This document shows positions 11,479 through 23,100 of a stretch of DNA of 64,000 nt, one piece after another. Every line of letters starts with the position of its first letter. Position 1 is the stretch's first letter. The notes under the pieces are model-generated. The model had not been told where the DNA came from and ran no database searches. It was given only the letters and a program-made list of their open reading frames with translations. Both the position numbers and the translations under genes were made by a program. The stretch comes from Ryuthela nishihirai. Its lineage: Eukaryota > Arthropoda > Arachnida > Araneae > Heptathelidae. The stretch lies in assembly GCA_038380435.1 (NCBI GenBank), contig JAWZYU010000005.1:32510001-32574000 (forward strand), given 5' to 3'.

Positions 11479-11645
11479 CCCGCCTTCTCGTGGTTAGTAC
11501 CTTTCAGAAGAGATACTCTCTTGTGGAAGTGAACGGAAGTGGAGGGCTGCCACAAGAGAGTATCTCTTTCTTCAAGAGACCAGAAGGACAGATAAAGGTC
11601 AGATTCTTCTTCTCTTCTGAAAGGTACTAACCACGAGAAGGCGGG
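11479..11645. repeat. Inverted mosaic in the LINE 5' region
   Basis: Bases 11480-11512 (from ccgccttctcgtggttag) recur as their reverse complement at 11611-11643. An inner pair, agatactctcttgtgg and ccacaagagagtatct, is nested within. Between the arms, around 11575-11605, lies a piece of the endonuclease region in plus orientation (caagagaccagaaggacaga), matching copy C near 60065. Such pieces suggest template switching or twin priming during insertion. Confidence 0.65.
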
Positions 11646-11706
11646 GTCGGACATTAGGCGTTCGGTCTGGCCGGTTCTGTGCATCATCACAGGGAATGGT
11701 GCATAG

Positions 11707-12663
11707 TGACGTGAACCCCCCTTTCTTATGAGGGCGGTCCGTCATTAAATTTCTGACTCCCTCCCGTTCTATTTTGGCCGTGCTGTTACTTGTGCAGACT
11801 TTCGAGAAGGAAACCTCTGCAATAACCCAAACGTGACTCAATCTTGGAAAAGACAGGGAGTAGTCAGATATTACCATTTAAACATAATTTATTTATAGTA
11901 CATTGCGAAAAATAAACTTCAGGACCAGGAGTTCCCTTCGGGGAATACAGCCGAACTTACTAGTTCTCAGGCGATGACCGCCTTTACAATTAGACGCCAA
12001 ACCGTTTAAGCGAAAGTCTTTTCATGTGGCTGAGCTACCAGCTCTAAAGTCCAAGTACGGGGCTATTCCCCAGAACACAGTGGCGGTTAGCAGACTTTGT
12101 GGAAAGGATACCAGATTTATGAATGAGGGTGACCCTACCTGTTGGATGAGGTGGTCGCTGCAGGAGCCTTTGTTGCGAAGATCAGCACTGTCCGTTGAAG
12201 GCCCATCGCCTAGGTTTATCTAGAGCAAGAAAGTTAAAACAGTTCGAAAACTTCTAAACTCATCACACGCGGCCTTGCCGATTCCCGGCCAAAAGAAGAC
12301 GTCTTCGCTGTCCAAACACATGGAGACAAGTTCTTTCTCTCCTCTTGAGCAGTTCAAAATTGCCGCTCCTCTCCACACCGACCTCTAGCGGTGGTCAGCG
12401 TCGTAAGCTGACGCGGGCGCTTGCCATTGGACGTCGGGGGCATCGCTCCGCCTATTCGGCCTCTTTGGTGGCGGGTCCGAACTCTGGGTCCGGAAGTTCT
12501 TGGCTCCTGGGGCGATGCCGGACACTGGTGTCATCCAGTTGAACTGGTAAGTTCTTGGAACCGCGATGACTAACCAGGTCTTTGTTCACACTTCGAGAAA
12601 AACATATTCAAGGACCTTTTAGCCCAAGTCGTGTCCGCAGGATCAATTCCTGAGGGCACGACA
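11707..12663. mobile_element. Solo LTR (957 bp)
   Basis: Starts tgacgtg and ends cacgaca, a near-perfect short inverted repeat beginning TG and ending CA. It is flanked by 5-bp direct repeats catag at 11702-11706 and 12664-12668. The LINE sequence on either side is contiguous in copy C, which lacks the insertion and so acts as the empty site. No internal coding region remains, so this is a solo LTR left by recombination. Which strand is transcribed is unclear, and it cannot be assigned to Gypsy or BEL/Pao from the LTR alone. Confidence 0.8.
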
Positions 12664-12704
12664 CATAGCTCTCCTTCCAGTGACTACCTAGCTACCATTT
12701 ACAG

Positions 12705-13365
12705 TCCTCTGACATCAATGACACATAAAGTACATTCACCTGATGGTGTTTAAGGCAAGCAAGAACTTCCTTTGAAATTCATTTAAAGCTTTTCTTAATG
12801 TTAAGAAGCTCTCCATCATACAAGACTGATATTTTGGACTCGAGAGTAGCTGAACCTCAAGAATCACTCCCTCCAATAGGAATATACAGGAAGAGCATTA
12901 TGTATTTTCTTCTTAATACAACAAAGGAAATCTTCTGCTTAGTTCTAATATACAATGTCCTACCAAAATATTGGAGAATTTTCACATTATTTGAATGGGA
13001 ATCCAACTTCGAAGCTCCACAATTTCCAAAATAAGCACTTAATGGAAAAAATGTGACCGAAAATAAGTTAAAGACCAAATCTCTTTAAATCCCTACATTC
13101 AGCAACATTCGTTTCGTATGCAAAGAGTTATGGACGCTAGAATAGTTCACAATAATAATGCATCATAAGAATTTACATCAGAAGTTAATTAAAATTTAAA
13201 TAATGAGCATTGTTTCAAGCCTTTTACTAAAACAAATGTACGTTTTAGGAGTTTACGCATGATTATTTTAATATTAGATAATTATGAATTATTTTTGTAT
13301 AACAAGATAATTTATTGTTAAATATTTCAGCTTTTATAACTCTTTAAATACAGAACAAATGTTGT
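12705..13365. other. Intergenic DNA, no gene seen
   Basis: AT-rich and without recognisable genes. A ~30-bp word around 12999-13029 (gggaatccaacttcgaagct) returns in inverted form at 14099-14132, probably a small dispersed repeat. Confidence 0.45.
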
Positions 13366-13376
13366 TGAAAATCGAG

Positions 13377-13772
13377 TTGGATTGTTTGGATTGTTTTACC
13401 ACTGAGCGGCACTTTTTTGCACACCATGGGCTAAATGGCCAGGCCACAAGGACCCCGAAGGCTCAGAGAAGGTTGGGGGAGGGGACCCACTGGAATAGCT
13501 GTTGGGAGACAGATGGTAGCCTCCCGTCAAGGCCATCCAGCGTGTTCTTTAACGTGCACAGGGTATGACTCTCCCGCACACGGGACCACGGTTTAACGTC
13601 CCATCCGACGGACGGCGGCCGTTTCAAGCCCATCGGTGTCCCCTACTGTGCGTGGGCAGGGCGGGGAAATTTTGCGGAGATAAATCTCAACGCTGACCCA
13701 GCTGGGACTCGAACCTGGGAACTACAGATTACGTGCCTGGCGCGCTACCGACTGAGCCACCCCCCCGCCCCA
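13377..13772 (-). mobile_element. Full-length SINE with 11-bp target duplication
   Basis: Complete copy in reverse. Target duplication tgaaaatcgag at 13366-13376 and 13773-13783. The tail is diverged (ggattgtttggattgtttta in place of ggttgggttg), while head and body are close to the majority sequence. Confidence 0.92.
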
Positions 13773-13783
13773 TGAAAATCGAG

Positions 13784-14826
13784 ACTAAAATAGGTTTGAT
13801 TATGATCTTTATCTTCAATCACAGGCCCGATTCTAGAAAAAAATAAGGGAGGAAGAGACAGAATTCTCATTGGAAAGTTTTTCTGCTGAGGTCCCGACAT
13901 CCTCACAGACCTTCTGCTGTGGCGTATAAACTGACAGAATCCTGTCAGACTTCTGTGGCAAGCAGCTTAAAGGCAAATTTTACCTTCCATTTTAGAGTTA
14001 TTTTTAAACACTTCTTGAAAGAAATGCATGAAATCTGATCCTCCCCCCCCCCCCAATATCCGGCCCTATTCAGTCACGTTTCCCATTAAATGCACATTCC
14101 AGAAATTCCAGAGCTTCGAAGTTGGATTTCCCTTGACAAAACATGGGAATCCTGTAATATTTTTTGTGTAAGGCACCGTAAAAGCAGAAAAATACGATCA
14201 AGCTTTTTTGAACTCAACAGAAAAAAACGTCGCATTCGTGAATCGTTCTTAGTAGACTAGTGAAAAAATATAAGGAGAGCCACCCCTGAAAACCATTCTC
14301 AGTGGGAACACTTCATCGACGCAACATTTTTGTGCTTTTTGAATCAATTCTCTTTCTCTGTTATTTTGCATCCACCACATTTCTCACCATTTCTGAGCCC
14401 TTGGAATCCTTCGAACCATAAGTGGAAAGCAGAAAATCAAATTAAGACGTCTTGAAATTAAACTAGAAGACGCATGTCGCCTCTGACGCATATGAGAATC
14501 TTGTTTTCAAAGAGAAAGAAGTTTTTCCTTTACCAACTGTTTCAGTCCTTAAAAGTTTCAATTTGAGCTGGCGGATGATGGGGAAAATGCAAATAGTATT
14601 TCATTAGTAATTATACAACATAAAAGTATTCGTCTTTTAATTCTTAAATCGAAAAAGATGTGTTTCCCATACCTCTCTCAGAAAAGTGAGTAAAATATTA
14701 CTGTCGGGGAATAACTCTTATTAACTACCACTACTTTTTCAAATTTCTATTTAATATATATTGATGTTATTTGTAAAACTCGATAACAGCACTGCCGTTT
14801 CTTCATTTCAGTGATCTGTAAATACA
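13784..14826. other. Intergenic DNA, no gene seen
   Basis: No gene. Parts of 14350-14650 (catttctcaccatttctgag, gtatttcattagtaattata) weakly resemble 15100-15180 and 15600-16080, hinting at an old ~300-450 bp tandem repeat extending through this region. Confidence 0.4.
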
Positions 14827-15085
14827 CCTATCCCTCGATTTACACGGTACTCAGTTCACACAATTTTGGCTTTGCACGGTCAAAAAATGCAACCAGTTTC
14901 GATTTACACGGTACTGACTGAGACGTACATAGAAAGGAAATCTCAGTCAGTACCGTGTAAATCGAAACTGGTTGCATTTTTTGACCGTGCAAAGCCAAAA
15001 TTATATATATTTTTATTATATATAATTTCGAACAATAAATATACAAAATTGTGCGAACTGAGTACCGTGTAAATCGAGGGATAGG
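14827..15085. mobile_element. Palindromic MITE, possibly pogo/Tigger-like
   Basis: Nearly the whole 259 bp is one inverted repeat. The ends cctatccctcgatttacacg pair across the element for about 42 bases, and an inner pair of about 60 bases (14868-14931 with 14941-14998) is essentially exact. The word cgatttacacggtact occurs in both outer and inner arms. An AT-rich insertion at about 15000-15045 spoils the symmetry on the right. The end sequence (ccctcgattta) resembles pogo/Tigger-type termini. That family call is an inference. Confidence 0.75.
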
Positions 15086-15198
15086 TATATATTAGAATTA
15101 CTAAGCATTTGAAATATGCGAATTATAATATTTCATTAGTACCAACCAAATTAAAAAAGAATTTTCTAATTATCATTTTCACTGTTTCCAATGGGAAC

Positions 15199-15583
15199 GG
15201 GGCGGGGGTGGCTCAGTCGGTAGCGCGCCAGGCTCGTAATCTGTAGTTCCCAGGTTCGAGTCCCAGCTGGGTCAGCGTTGAAATTTATCTCCGCAAAATT
15301 CCCCGCCCTGCCCACGGTCAGTAGGGGACACCGATGGGCTTGGAAAGTCCGTCGGATGGGACGTTAAACCGTGGCCCCGTGTGCGGGAGAGCCATACCTT
15401 GTGCACGTTAAAGAACACGCTGGGTGGCCTTGACGGGAGGCTACCATCTGTCTCCTAACAGCTGTTCCAGTGGGTCCCCTCCCACAACCTTCTCTGAGCC
15501 TTCGGGGTCCATGTGACCTGGCCATTTAGCCCATGGTGTGCAAAAAAGTGCCGCTCAGAGGTAAAACAACCTAAACAACCCAA
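15199..15583 (+). mobile_element. Full-length SINE with 12-bp target duplication
   Basis: A clean copy, useful as a reference. The head (15199-15273) folds as a tRNA-like sequence. With A box tggctcagtcgg and B box ggttcgagtcc, the anticodon position reads CGT in ggctcgtaatc, suggesting a tRNA-Thr ancestor. The body is about 250 bp and the tail is CCCAA-rich. Target duplication tccaatgggaac at 15187-15198 and 15584-15595. It lacks about 9 bp (ggccgccgt) in the middle that most copies have. Transcription would be by RNA polymerase III from the internal boxes. Confidence 0.93.
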
Positions 15584-15599
15584 TCCAATGGGAACTTCA

Positions 15600-16080
15600 T
15601 GGCGTTCGCATTCTACAACCAAAATTTCACATTTCTATCATTAATACCTGGTTGCAATATTCGTTTGAAATATTGGAATTTACAAATTTTTCCACTGTTA
15701 GAGGCGAAATTTTAGTTTTCGGAAGATTTAAAAAGCGCGAATCATAATATTTTATCAATTCCTATCTAACCTAAAAAGAATTTTTCATTTATCTTTAAAA
15801 ACAAACAATTATCTACTAAAACTAAAAAGGTGTGTTTTTTCCACTCTCTCTGGGTCTAAGGGCTTAATTCAATGTTGGCAAAAAATAAATTTTGCGACCT
15901 TCACATTCCACTACCAAAATTTCAAATTTCTAGCATAAATACATCGTTTGCAATATTCGTTTGAAATTTAGAACTTTTCCAAAATTTCCACCGCTAGAGG
16001 ACGTAGTTACAGTTTTAGAGAGTATCGGAGCATATCGTAATATTTCATCAATACCTATACAACACAAAAATATTTTTTAA
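15600..16080. repeat. Degenerate direct repeat, ~290-bp spacing
   Basis: The word order ctaccaaaatttcaaatttct, tttgcaatattcgtttgaaat, tccac(c/t)g(c/t)tagagg, taatatttcatcaat occurs twice, from about 15617 and from about 15908. It looks like two units of an old tandem repeat with many substitutions. Confidence 0.55.
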
Positions 16081-16136
16081 TATCTCTTTGTAAACAAAAA
16101 GTTCGATGTCAACAGACAGACGAAAAAGCGAAACTA

Positions 16137-16271
16137 TTATCTCGTTTTCAAAGAAAACGAGATAAAAAAAGATGATAAAAAACGAGATAAAAAACGAGAT
16201 AATAAAACGAGATAAAAAAACGAGATAAAAAAAACGAGATTTTTTTAATCTCGTTTTAAAGAAAACGAGAT
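16137..16271. repeat. Simple repeat of aaaacgagataaa with inverted ends
   Basis: About eight irregular copies of aaaacgagata(a)n, with the reverse complement atctcgtttt at both 16138-16147 and 16247-16256. It can fold into several alternative hairpins. Chance frames across it read as Phe/Leu/Ser-rich. Confidence 0.8.
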
Positions 16272-16336
16272 AAAAAAAAATATTTACCTCTGCGTCCATC
16301 ACATTTTTCTAAATTCGCTAGGTTGATCCATGTGGG

Positions 16337-17050
16337 GACGTGGGTTGGCTCAGTCGGTAGCAAGCCAGGTACGTAATCTGCAGTTCCCAGGTTCGGGCCC
16401 CACCTGGGCCAGAGATGAAATTGATCTCCACTAAATACCCACCGTAGTAGCCCATATGCTTGAGAAGCCAAGAACCACCAGAGAGCTAACCACTTGAGAA
16501 GCCAAGAACCACCAAGAACCACCAGAAGAGTGTTGTCCATGGATGGGAAGTAAAACCATGGCCCGTGTTCAGGAAAGCCATGCCCTATGCACATTTAAGA
16601 ACATGTTCGTTGGCTTGACGGGAGGCTACCATCTGTCTCCTAACAGCTATCCTGTGGGTTGCCTTCCTCCCTCCCTGTCCATGGTCAGTAGGGGACACCG
16701 ATGGTCTTGGAAAGACCGCCGTCCGTCGGATGGGAGGTTAATCCGTGGCGCCGTGTGCGGGAGAGCCATACCCTGTGCACGTTAAAGAACATGTTGGATA
16801 GCCTTGACGGGAGGCTACCATCTGTCTCCCAACAGCTGTTCCAGTGGGTCCCCTCCCCCAACCTTCTCTGAGCCTTCGGGGTCCATGTGACCTGGCCATT
16901 TAGCCCATGGTGTGCAAAAAAGTGTCGCTCAGAGGTAAAACAACCCAACCCTACCCTTCCTCCCAATTTTCTTTGAGCACTTTGAGTCTTTGTGATCTGA
17001 CACTTAGACTATTGTGTGCAAAAGAAGTGACGCTCAGAGGTAAAACCCGA
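16337..17050 (+). mobile_element. Old SINE split by a younger SINE
   Basis: The older copy is diverged (ggttggctcagtcggtagca, then aggttcgggccccacctggg). It runs 16337-16671 and resumes at 16965-17050 (ttctttgagcactttgagtc, gtgacgctcagaggtaaaac). A younger SINE separates the halves. The older copy also contains a small internal repeat, agaaccaccagagagctaac / aagaaccaccaagaaccacc, at about 16465-16525. Confidence 0.8.
16672..16954 (+). mobile_element. 5'-truncated SINE nested in the older SINE
   Basis: Begins in the middle of the element (catggtcagtaggggacacc) and ends with the CCCAA tail. The 10-bp duplication ccttcctccc at 16662-16671 and 16955-16964 comes from the host SINE, so this is a separate later insertion. 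The tRNA head is missing. Confidence 0.85.
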
Positions 17051-17052
17051 AA

Positions 17053-17098
17053 CCTTGTTACATACACATTTACAAGGGGTAATGTGTATGTAACAAGG
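17053..17098. repeat. Perfect 18-bp hairpin at the edge of an orphan satellite unit
   Basis: 17053-17070 (ccttgttacatacacatt) is the exact reverse complement of 17081-17098, with loop tacaaggggt. The words come from the 128-bp satellite monomer (ttacatacacatt, acaaggggta), so the hairpin arose by inverted duplication of monomer sequence. Confidence 0.75.
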
Positions 17099-17215
17099 GG
17101 TAATGTGTATGTATTTTATTCCCATTGTTATACTATAACTATAGTTTTATCTATCTATACAAGGGGTACGCCAGTTACATACACATTTCCAGGGGGTACG
17201 TGAAGCATAAAAGGT
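17099..17215 (+). repeat. Orphan copy of the 128-bp satellite monomer
   Basis: A nearly complete monomer (attcccattgttatactata through gtacgtgaagcataaaagg), about 870 bp before the main array and outside the hAT termini. It lacks the gagaaccactg end and runs instead into tttacaaataggaaatc. It may be an escaped unit or a relic of an independent hAT copy. Confidence 0.8.
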
Positions 17216-17346
17216 TTACAAATAGGAAATCTTTTTCATGATCACCACCTAATTTCCAAAGCATAAAAATGATCACCACCTTTTTTCCAAAGCATAAAAG
17301 GTTTACAAATAGGAAATCTTTTTCATGATCACCACCTAATTTCCAA
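17205..17346. repeat. Direct duplication, 87-bp period
   Basis: A ~55-bp segment beginning gcataaaaggtttacaaata and ending cctaatttccaaa occurs at 17205-17260 and 17292-17346, nearly identical. A shortened third piece (aatgatcaccaccttttttc) lies between. Confidence 0.8.
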
Positions 17347-17963
17347 ACTATCAGTGCTCAATGAGAAAGATTCTGATACGGAGTAAACGATTAAACGACC
17401 TGGCCCGCCTCATTCACATCGAGCGTCGCGAAAAATCTTCGCATTGGATAGTTCAGATCTCTGTTAGTTTTTGATATTAGATATTGATTATTGATTGCAT
17501 CGTCAGAAACGTCGCCTGCCACGAGAACCATGCACTGTGGGAAAACGACATCTACCCAACAAAGCAATTAATTCGAAGCCACTGCAAGAAACAGAGAAGG
17601 GCTTTCCTTGATGTGTGCTGTCTTTTCTCCACGAGCCATTTGGTTGTTCAACGGATCTTAGACATCTGCGTGCTCTGCGATGCAAGTTGTTGGCAAACGT
17701 AGAAGGATCCCATGCCTGAGTAGCTGAATTTTTCTTTTGGAAAGGCGAAAGGATATTGCTCTTTATATTTATACCAATTCAATATGCATGGACACCAGGG
17801 GAGTGGGGGGTGGGGAGTTGGACCTCCTGGAAAAAACGACAAAAAACATTTGTGTTGAATAATATCGCGTACAGCAGAAATTAATGTCGTTTTTTCGTTA
17901 ACGAAATGTAATCTTGATTTTTTTGGCGATTTCTTTTATTTTTGGACGCACAGTTATAGTTTA
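17347..17963. other. Intergenic DNA, no gene seen
   Basis: Unique-looking sequence with chance frames only, up to 72 codons. No recognisable domain. Confidence 0.45.
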
Positions 17964-20130
17964 GTCTAGATTAGGGATTCTCAATGTGGGGTCAGCGTAC
18001 CCCTTGTGGGTAAGCGGGAAAATTTTTTGGGGTATGCCGTGAGAGCTCAAAAGTCGCTAGATCTAGTACCAAAGTAAAAATAACCATTGTTATACTCTAA
18101 CTATAGTTTTATCTATCTATACAAGGGGTACGCCAGTTACATACATATTTCCAGGGGGTACGTGAAGCATAAAAGGTTGAGAACCACTGATATATATGTT
18201 TTATTTTATTCCCATTGTTATACTATAACTATAGTTTTATCTATCTATACAAGTTGTACGCCAGTTACACACACATTTCCAGGGGGTACGTGAAGCATAA
18301 AAGGTTGAGAACCACTGATATATATGTTTCATTTTATTCCCATTGTTATACTATAACTATAGTTTTATCTATCTATACAAGGGGTACGCCAGTTACACAC
18401 ACATTTCCAGGGGATACGTAAAGCATAAAAGGTTGAGAACCACTGATATATATGTTTTATTTTATTCCCATTGTTATATTATAACTATAGTTTTATCTAT
18501 CTATACAAGGGGTACGCCAGTTACATACACATTTCCAGGGGGTACGTGAAGCATAAAAGGTTGAGAACCACTGATATATATGTTTTATTTTATTCCCATT
18601 GTTATACTATAACTATAGTTTTATCTATCTATACAAGTTGTACGCCAGTTACACACACATTTCCAGGGGGTACGTGAAGCATAAAAGGTTGAGAACCACT
18701 GATATATATGTTTTATTTTATTCCCATTGTTATACTATAACTATAGTTTTATCTATCTATACAAGTTGTACGCCAGTTACACACACATTTCCAGGGGGTA
18801 CGTGAAGCATAAAAGGTTGAAAACCACTGATATATATGTTTTACTTTATTCCCATTGTTATACTATAACTATAGTTTTATCTATCTATACAAGTTGTACG
18901 CCAGTTACACACACATTTCCAGGGGATACGTGAAGCATAAAAGGTTGAGAACCACTGATATATATGTTTTATTTTATTCCCATTGTTATACTATAACTAT
19001 AGTTTTATCTATCTATACAAGGGGTACGCCAGTTACACACACATTTCCAGGGGATACGTGAAGCATAAAAGGTTGAGAACCACTGATATATATGTTTTAT
19101 TTTATTCCCATTGTTATACTATAACTATAGTTTTATCTATCTATACAAGTTGTACGCCAGTTACACACACATTTCCAGGGGGTACGTGAAGCATAAAAGG
19201 TTGAGAACCACTGATATATATGTTTTATTTTATTCCCATTGTTATACTATAACTATAGTTTTATCTATCTATACAAGGGGTACGCCAGTTACACACACAT
19301 TTCCAGGGGATACGTGAAGCATAAAAGGTTGAGAACCACTGATATATATGTTTTATTTTATTCCCATTGTTATACTATAACTATAGTTTTATCTATCTAT
19401 ACAAGGGGTACGCCAGTTACATACACATTTCCAGGGGGTACGTGAAGCATAAAAGGTTGAGAACCACTGATACATATGTTTTATTTTATTCCCATTGTTA
19501 TACTATAACTATAGTTCTATCTATCTATACAAGGGGTACGCCAGTTACATACACATTTCCAGAGGGTACGTGAAGTATAAAATGTTGAGAACCACTGATA
19601 TATATGTTTTATTTTATTCCCATTGTTATACTATAACTATAGTTTTATCTGTCTATACAAGTTGTACGCCAGTTACACACACATTTCCAGGGGGTACGTG
19701 AAGCATAAAAGGTTGAGAACCACTGATATATATGTTTTATTTTATTCCCATTGTTATACTATAACTATAGTTTTATCTATCTATACAAGGGGTACGCCAG
19801 TTAGATACACATTTCCAGGGGGTACGTGAAGCATAAAAGGTTGAAAACCACTGATATATATGTTATATTTTATTCCCATTGTTCTACTATAACTATAGTT
19901 TTATCTATCTATACAAGTTGTACGCCAGTTACACACACATTTCCAGGGGGTACGTGAAGCATAAAAGGTTGAGAACCACTGATATATATGTTTTATTTTA
20001 TTCCCATTGTTATACTATAACTATAGTTTTATCTATCTATACAAGGGGTACGCCAGTTAGATACACATTTCCAGGGGGTACGTGAAGCATAAAAGGTTGA
20101 GAACCACTGATATATATATGTTTTATTTTA

Positions 20131-23100
20131 TTCCGATTGTTATACTATAACTATAGTTTTATCTATCTATACAAGGGGTACGCCAGTTAGATACACATTT
20201 CCAGGGGGTACGTGAAGCATAAAAGGTTGAGAACCATTGATATATATGTTCTATTTTATTCCCATTTATGTACTATAACTATAGTTTTATCTATCTATAC
20301 AAGGGGTACGCCAGTTAGATACACATATCCAGGGGGTACGTGAAGCATAAAAGGTTGAGAACCACTGATATATATGTTTTATTTTATTCCCATTGTTATA
20401 CTATAACTATAGTTTTATCTATCTATACAAGGGGTACGCCTGTTAGATACACATTTCCAGGGGGTACGTGAAGCATAAAAGGTTGAGAACCACGGATATA
20501 TATGTTTTATTTTATTCCCATTGTTATACTATAACTATAGCTTTATCTATCTATACAAGGGGTACGCCAGTTAGATACACATTTCCAGGGGGTACTTGAA
20601 GCATAAAAGGTTGAGAACCACTGATATATATGTTTTATTTTATTCCCATTGTTATACTATAACTATAGTTTTATCTATCTATACAAGGGGTACGCCAGTT
20701 AGATACACATTTCCAGGGGGTACGTGAAGCATAAAAGGTTGAGAACCACTGATATATATGTTTTATTTTATTCCCATTGTTATACTATAACTATAGTTTT
20801 ATCTATCTATACAAGGGGTACGCCAGTTACATACACATTTCCAGGGGGTACGTGAAGCATAAAAGGTTGAGAACCACTGATACATATGTTTTATTTTATT
20901 CCCATTGTTATACTATAACTATAGTTCTATCTATCTATACAAGGGGTACGCCAGTTACATACACATTTCCAGGGGGTACGTGAAGCATAAAATGTTGAGA
21001 ACCACTGATATATATGTTTTATTTTATTCCCATTGTTATACTATAACTATAGTTTTATCTATCTATACAAGGGGTACGCCAGTTAGATACACATTTCCAG
21101 GGGGTACGTAAAGCATAAAAGGTTGAGAACCACTGATATATATGTTTTATTTTATTCCCATTGTTATACTATACCTATAGTTTTATCTATCGATACAAGG
21201 GGTACGCCTGTTAGATACACATTTCCAGGGGGTACGTGAAGCATAAAAGGTTGAGAACCACGGATATATATGTTTTATTTTATTCCCATTGTTATACTAT
21301 AACTATAGTTTTATCTATCTATACAAGGGGTACGCCAGTTAGATACACATTTCCAGGGGGTACGTGAAGCATAAAAGGTTGAGAACCACTGATACATATG
21401 TTTTATTTTATTCCCATTGTTATACTATAACTATAGTTTTATCTATCTATACAAGGGGTACGCCAGTTAGATACACATTTCCAGGGGGTACGTGAAGCAT
21501 AAAAGTTGGAGAACCACTGATATATATGTTTTATTTTATTCCCATTGTTATAATATAACTATAGTTTTATCTGTCTATACAAGGGGTACGCCAGTTACAT
21601 ACACATTTCCAGGGGGTACGTGAAGCATAAAAGGTTGAGAACCACTGATATATATGTTTTATTTTATTCCCATTGTTATACTATAACTATAGTTTTATCT
21701 ATCTATACAAGGGGTACGCCAGTTACATACACATTTCCAGGGGGTACGTGAAGAATAAAAGGTTGAGAACCACTGATATATATGTTTTATTTTATTCCCA
21801 TTGTTATACTATAACTATAGTTTTATCTATCTATACAAGGGGTACGCCAGTTAGATACACATTTCCAGGGGGTACGTGAAGCATGAAAGGTTGAGAACCA
21901 CTGATATATATGTTTTATTTTATTCCCATTGTTATACTATAACTATAGTTTTATCTATCTATACAAGGGGTACGCCAGTTACACACACATTTCCAGGGGG
22001 TACGTGAAGCATAAAAGGTTGAGAACCACTGATATATATGTTTTATTTTATTCCCATTGTTATACTATAACTATAGTTTTATCTATCTATACAAGTGGTA
22101 CGCCAGTTACATACACATTTCCAGGGGGTACGTGAAGCATAAAAGGTTGAGAACCACAGATATATATGTTTTATTTTATTCCTATTGTTATACTATAACT
22201 ATAGTTTTATCTATCTATACAAGGGGTACGCCAGTTAGATACACATTTCCAGGGGGTACGTGAAGCATAAAAGGTGGAGAACCACTGATATATATGTTTT
22301 ATTTTATTCCCATTGTTATAATATAACTATAGTTTTATCTGTCTATACAAGGGGTACGCCAGTTACATACACATTTCCAGGGGGTACGTGAAGCATAAAA
22401 GGTTGAGAACCACTGATATATATGTTTTATTTTATTCCCATTGTTATACTATAACTATAGTTTTATCTATCTATACAAGGGGTACGCCAGTTACACACAC
22501 ATTTCCGGGGGGTACGTGAAGCATAAAAGGTTGAGAACCACTGATATATATGTTTTATTTTATTCCCATTGTTATACTATAACTATAGTTTTATCTATCT
22601 ATACAAGGGGTACGCCAGTTACATACACATTTCCAGGGGGTACGTGAAGCATAAAAGGTTGAGAACCACTGATACATATGTTTTATTTTATTCCCATTGT
22701 TATACTATAACTATAGTTCTATCTATCTATACAAGGGGTACGTCAGTTACATACACATTTCCAGGGGGTACGTGAAGCATAAAAGGTTGAGAACCACTGA
22801 TATATATGTTTTATTTTATTCCCATTGTTATACTATAACTATAGTTCTATCTATCTATACAAGGGGTACGCCAGTTAGATACACATTTCCAGGGGGTACG
22901 TGAAGCATAAAAGTTGGAGAACCACTGATATATATGTTTTATTTTATTCCCATTGTTATAATATAACTATAGTTTTATCTGTCTATACAAGGGGTACGCC
23001 AGTTACATACACATTTCCAGGGGGTACGTGAAGCATAAAAGGTTGAGAACCACTGATACATATGTTTTATTTTATTCCCATTGTTATACTATAACTATAG

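Larger units (their letters stand above)
7985..12704 (-). mobile_element. RTE-like LINE copy A, broken
   Basis: Homologous base for base, in reverse, to the plus-strand copy at 59290-62778. The 5' end is near 12704 (shared start ctgtaaatggtagctagg) and the 3' end near 7985, with a degenerate (GAT)n tail (atcatcatcatgatcgtcg on the plus strand). It carries endonuclease and reverse transcriptase sequence. A 957-bp solo LTR (11707-12663), an inverted 5'-UTR mosaic (about 11479-11645) and an AT palindrome (9934-10075) interrupt it. Without these it would be about 3.6 kb, the usual RTE size. I place it in the RTE group from protein motifs and the GAT-type tail. Confidence 0.85.

Noticed and set aside
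12999..14132. Inverted 30-bp words at 12999-13029 and 14099-14132 as ends of a ~1.1 kb transposon
   Set aside because: No target duplication at either end, and an intact SINE with its own target duplication lies between. More likely a dispersed short repeat.
17484..17702. 72-codon frame near the array
   Set aside because: No domain or recognisable homology. Length is within chance expectation.
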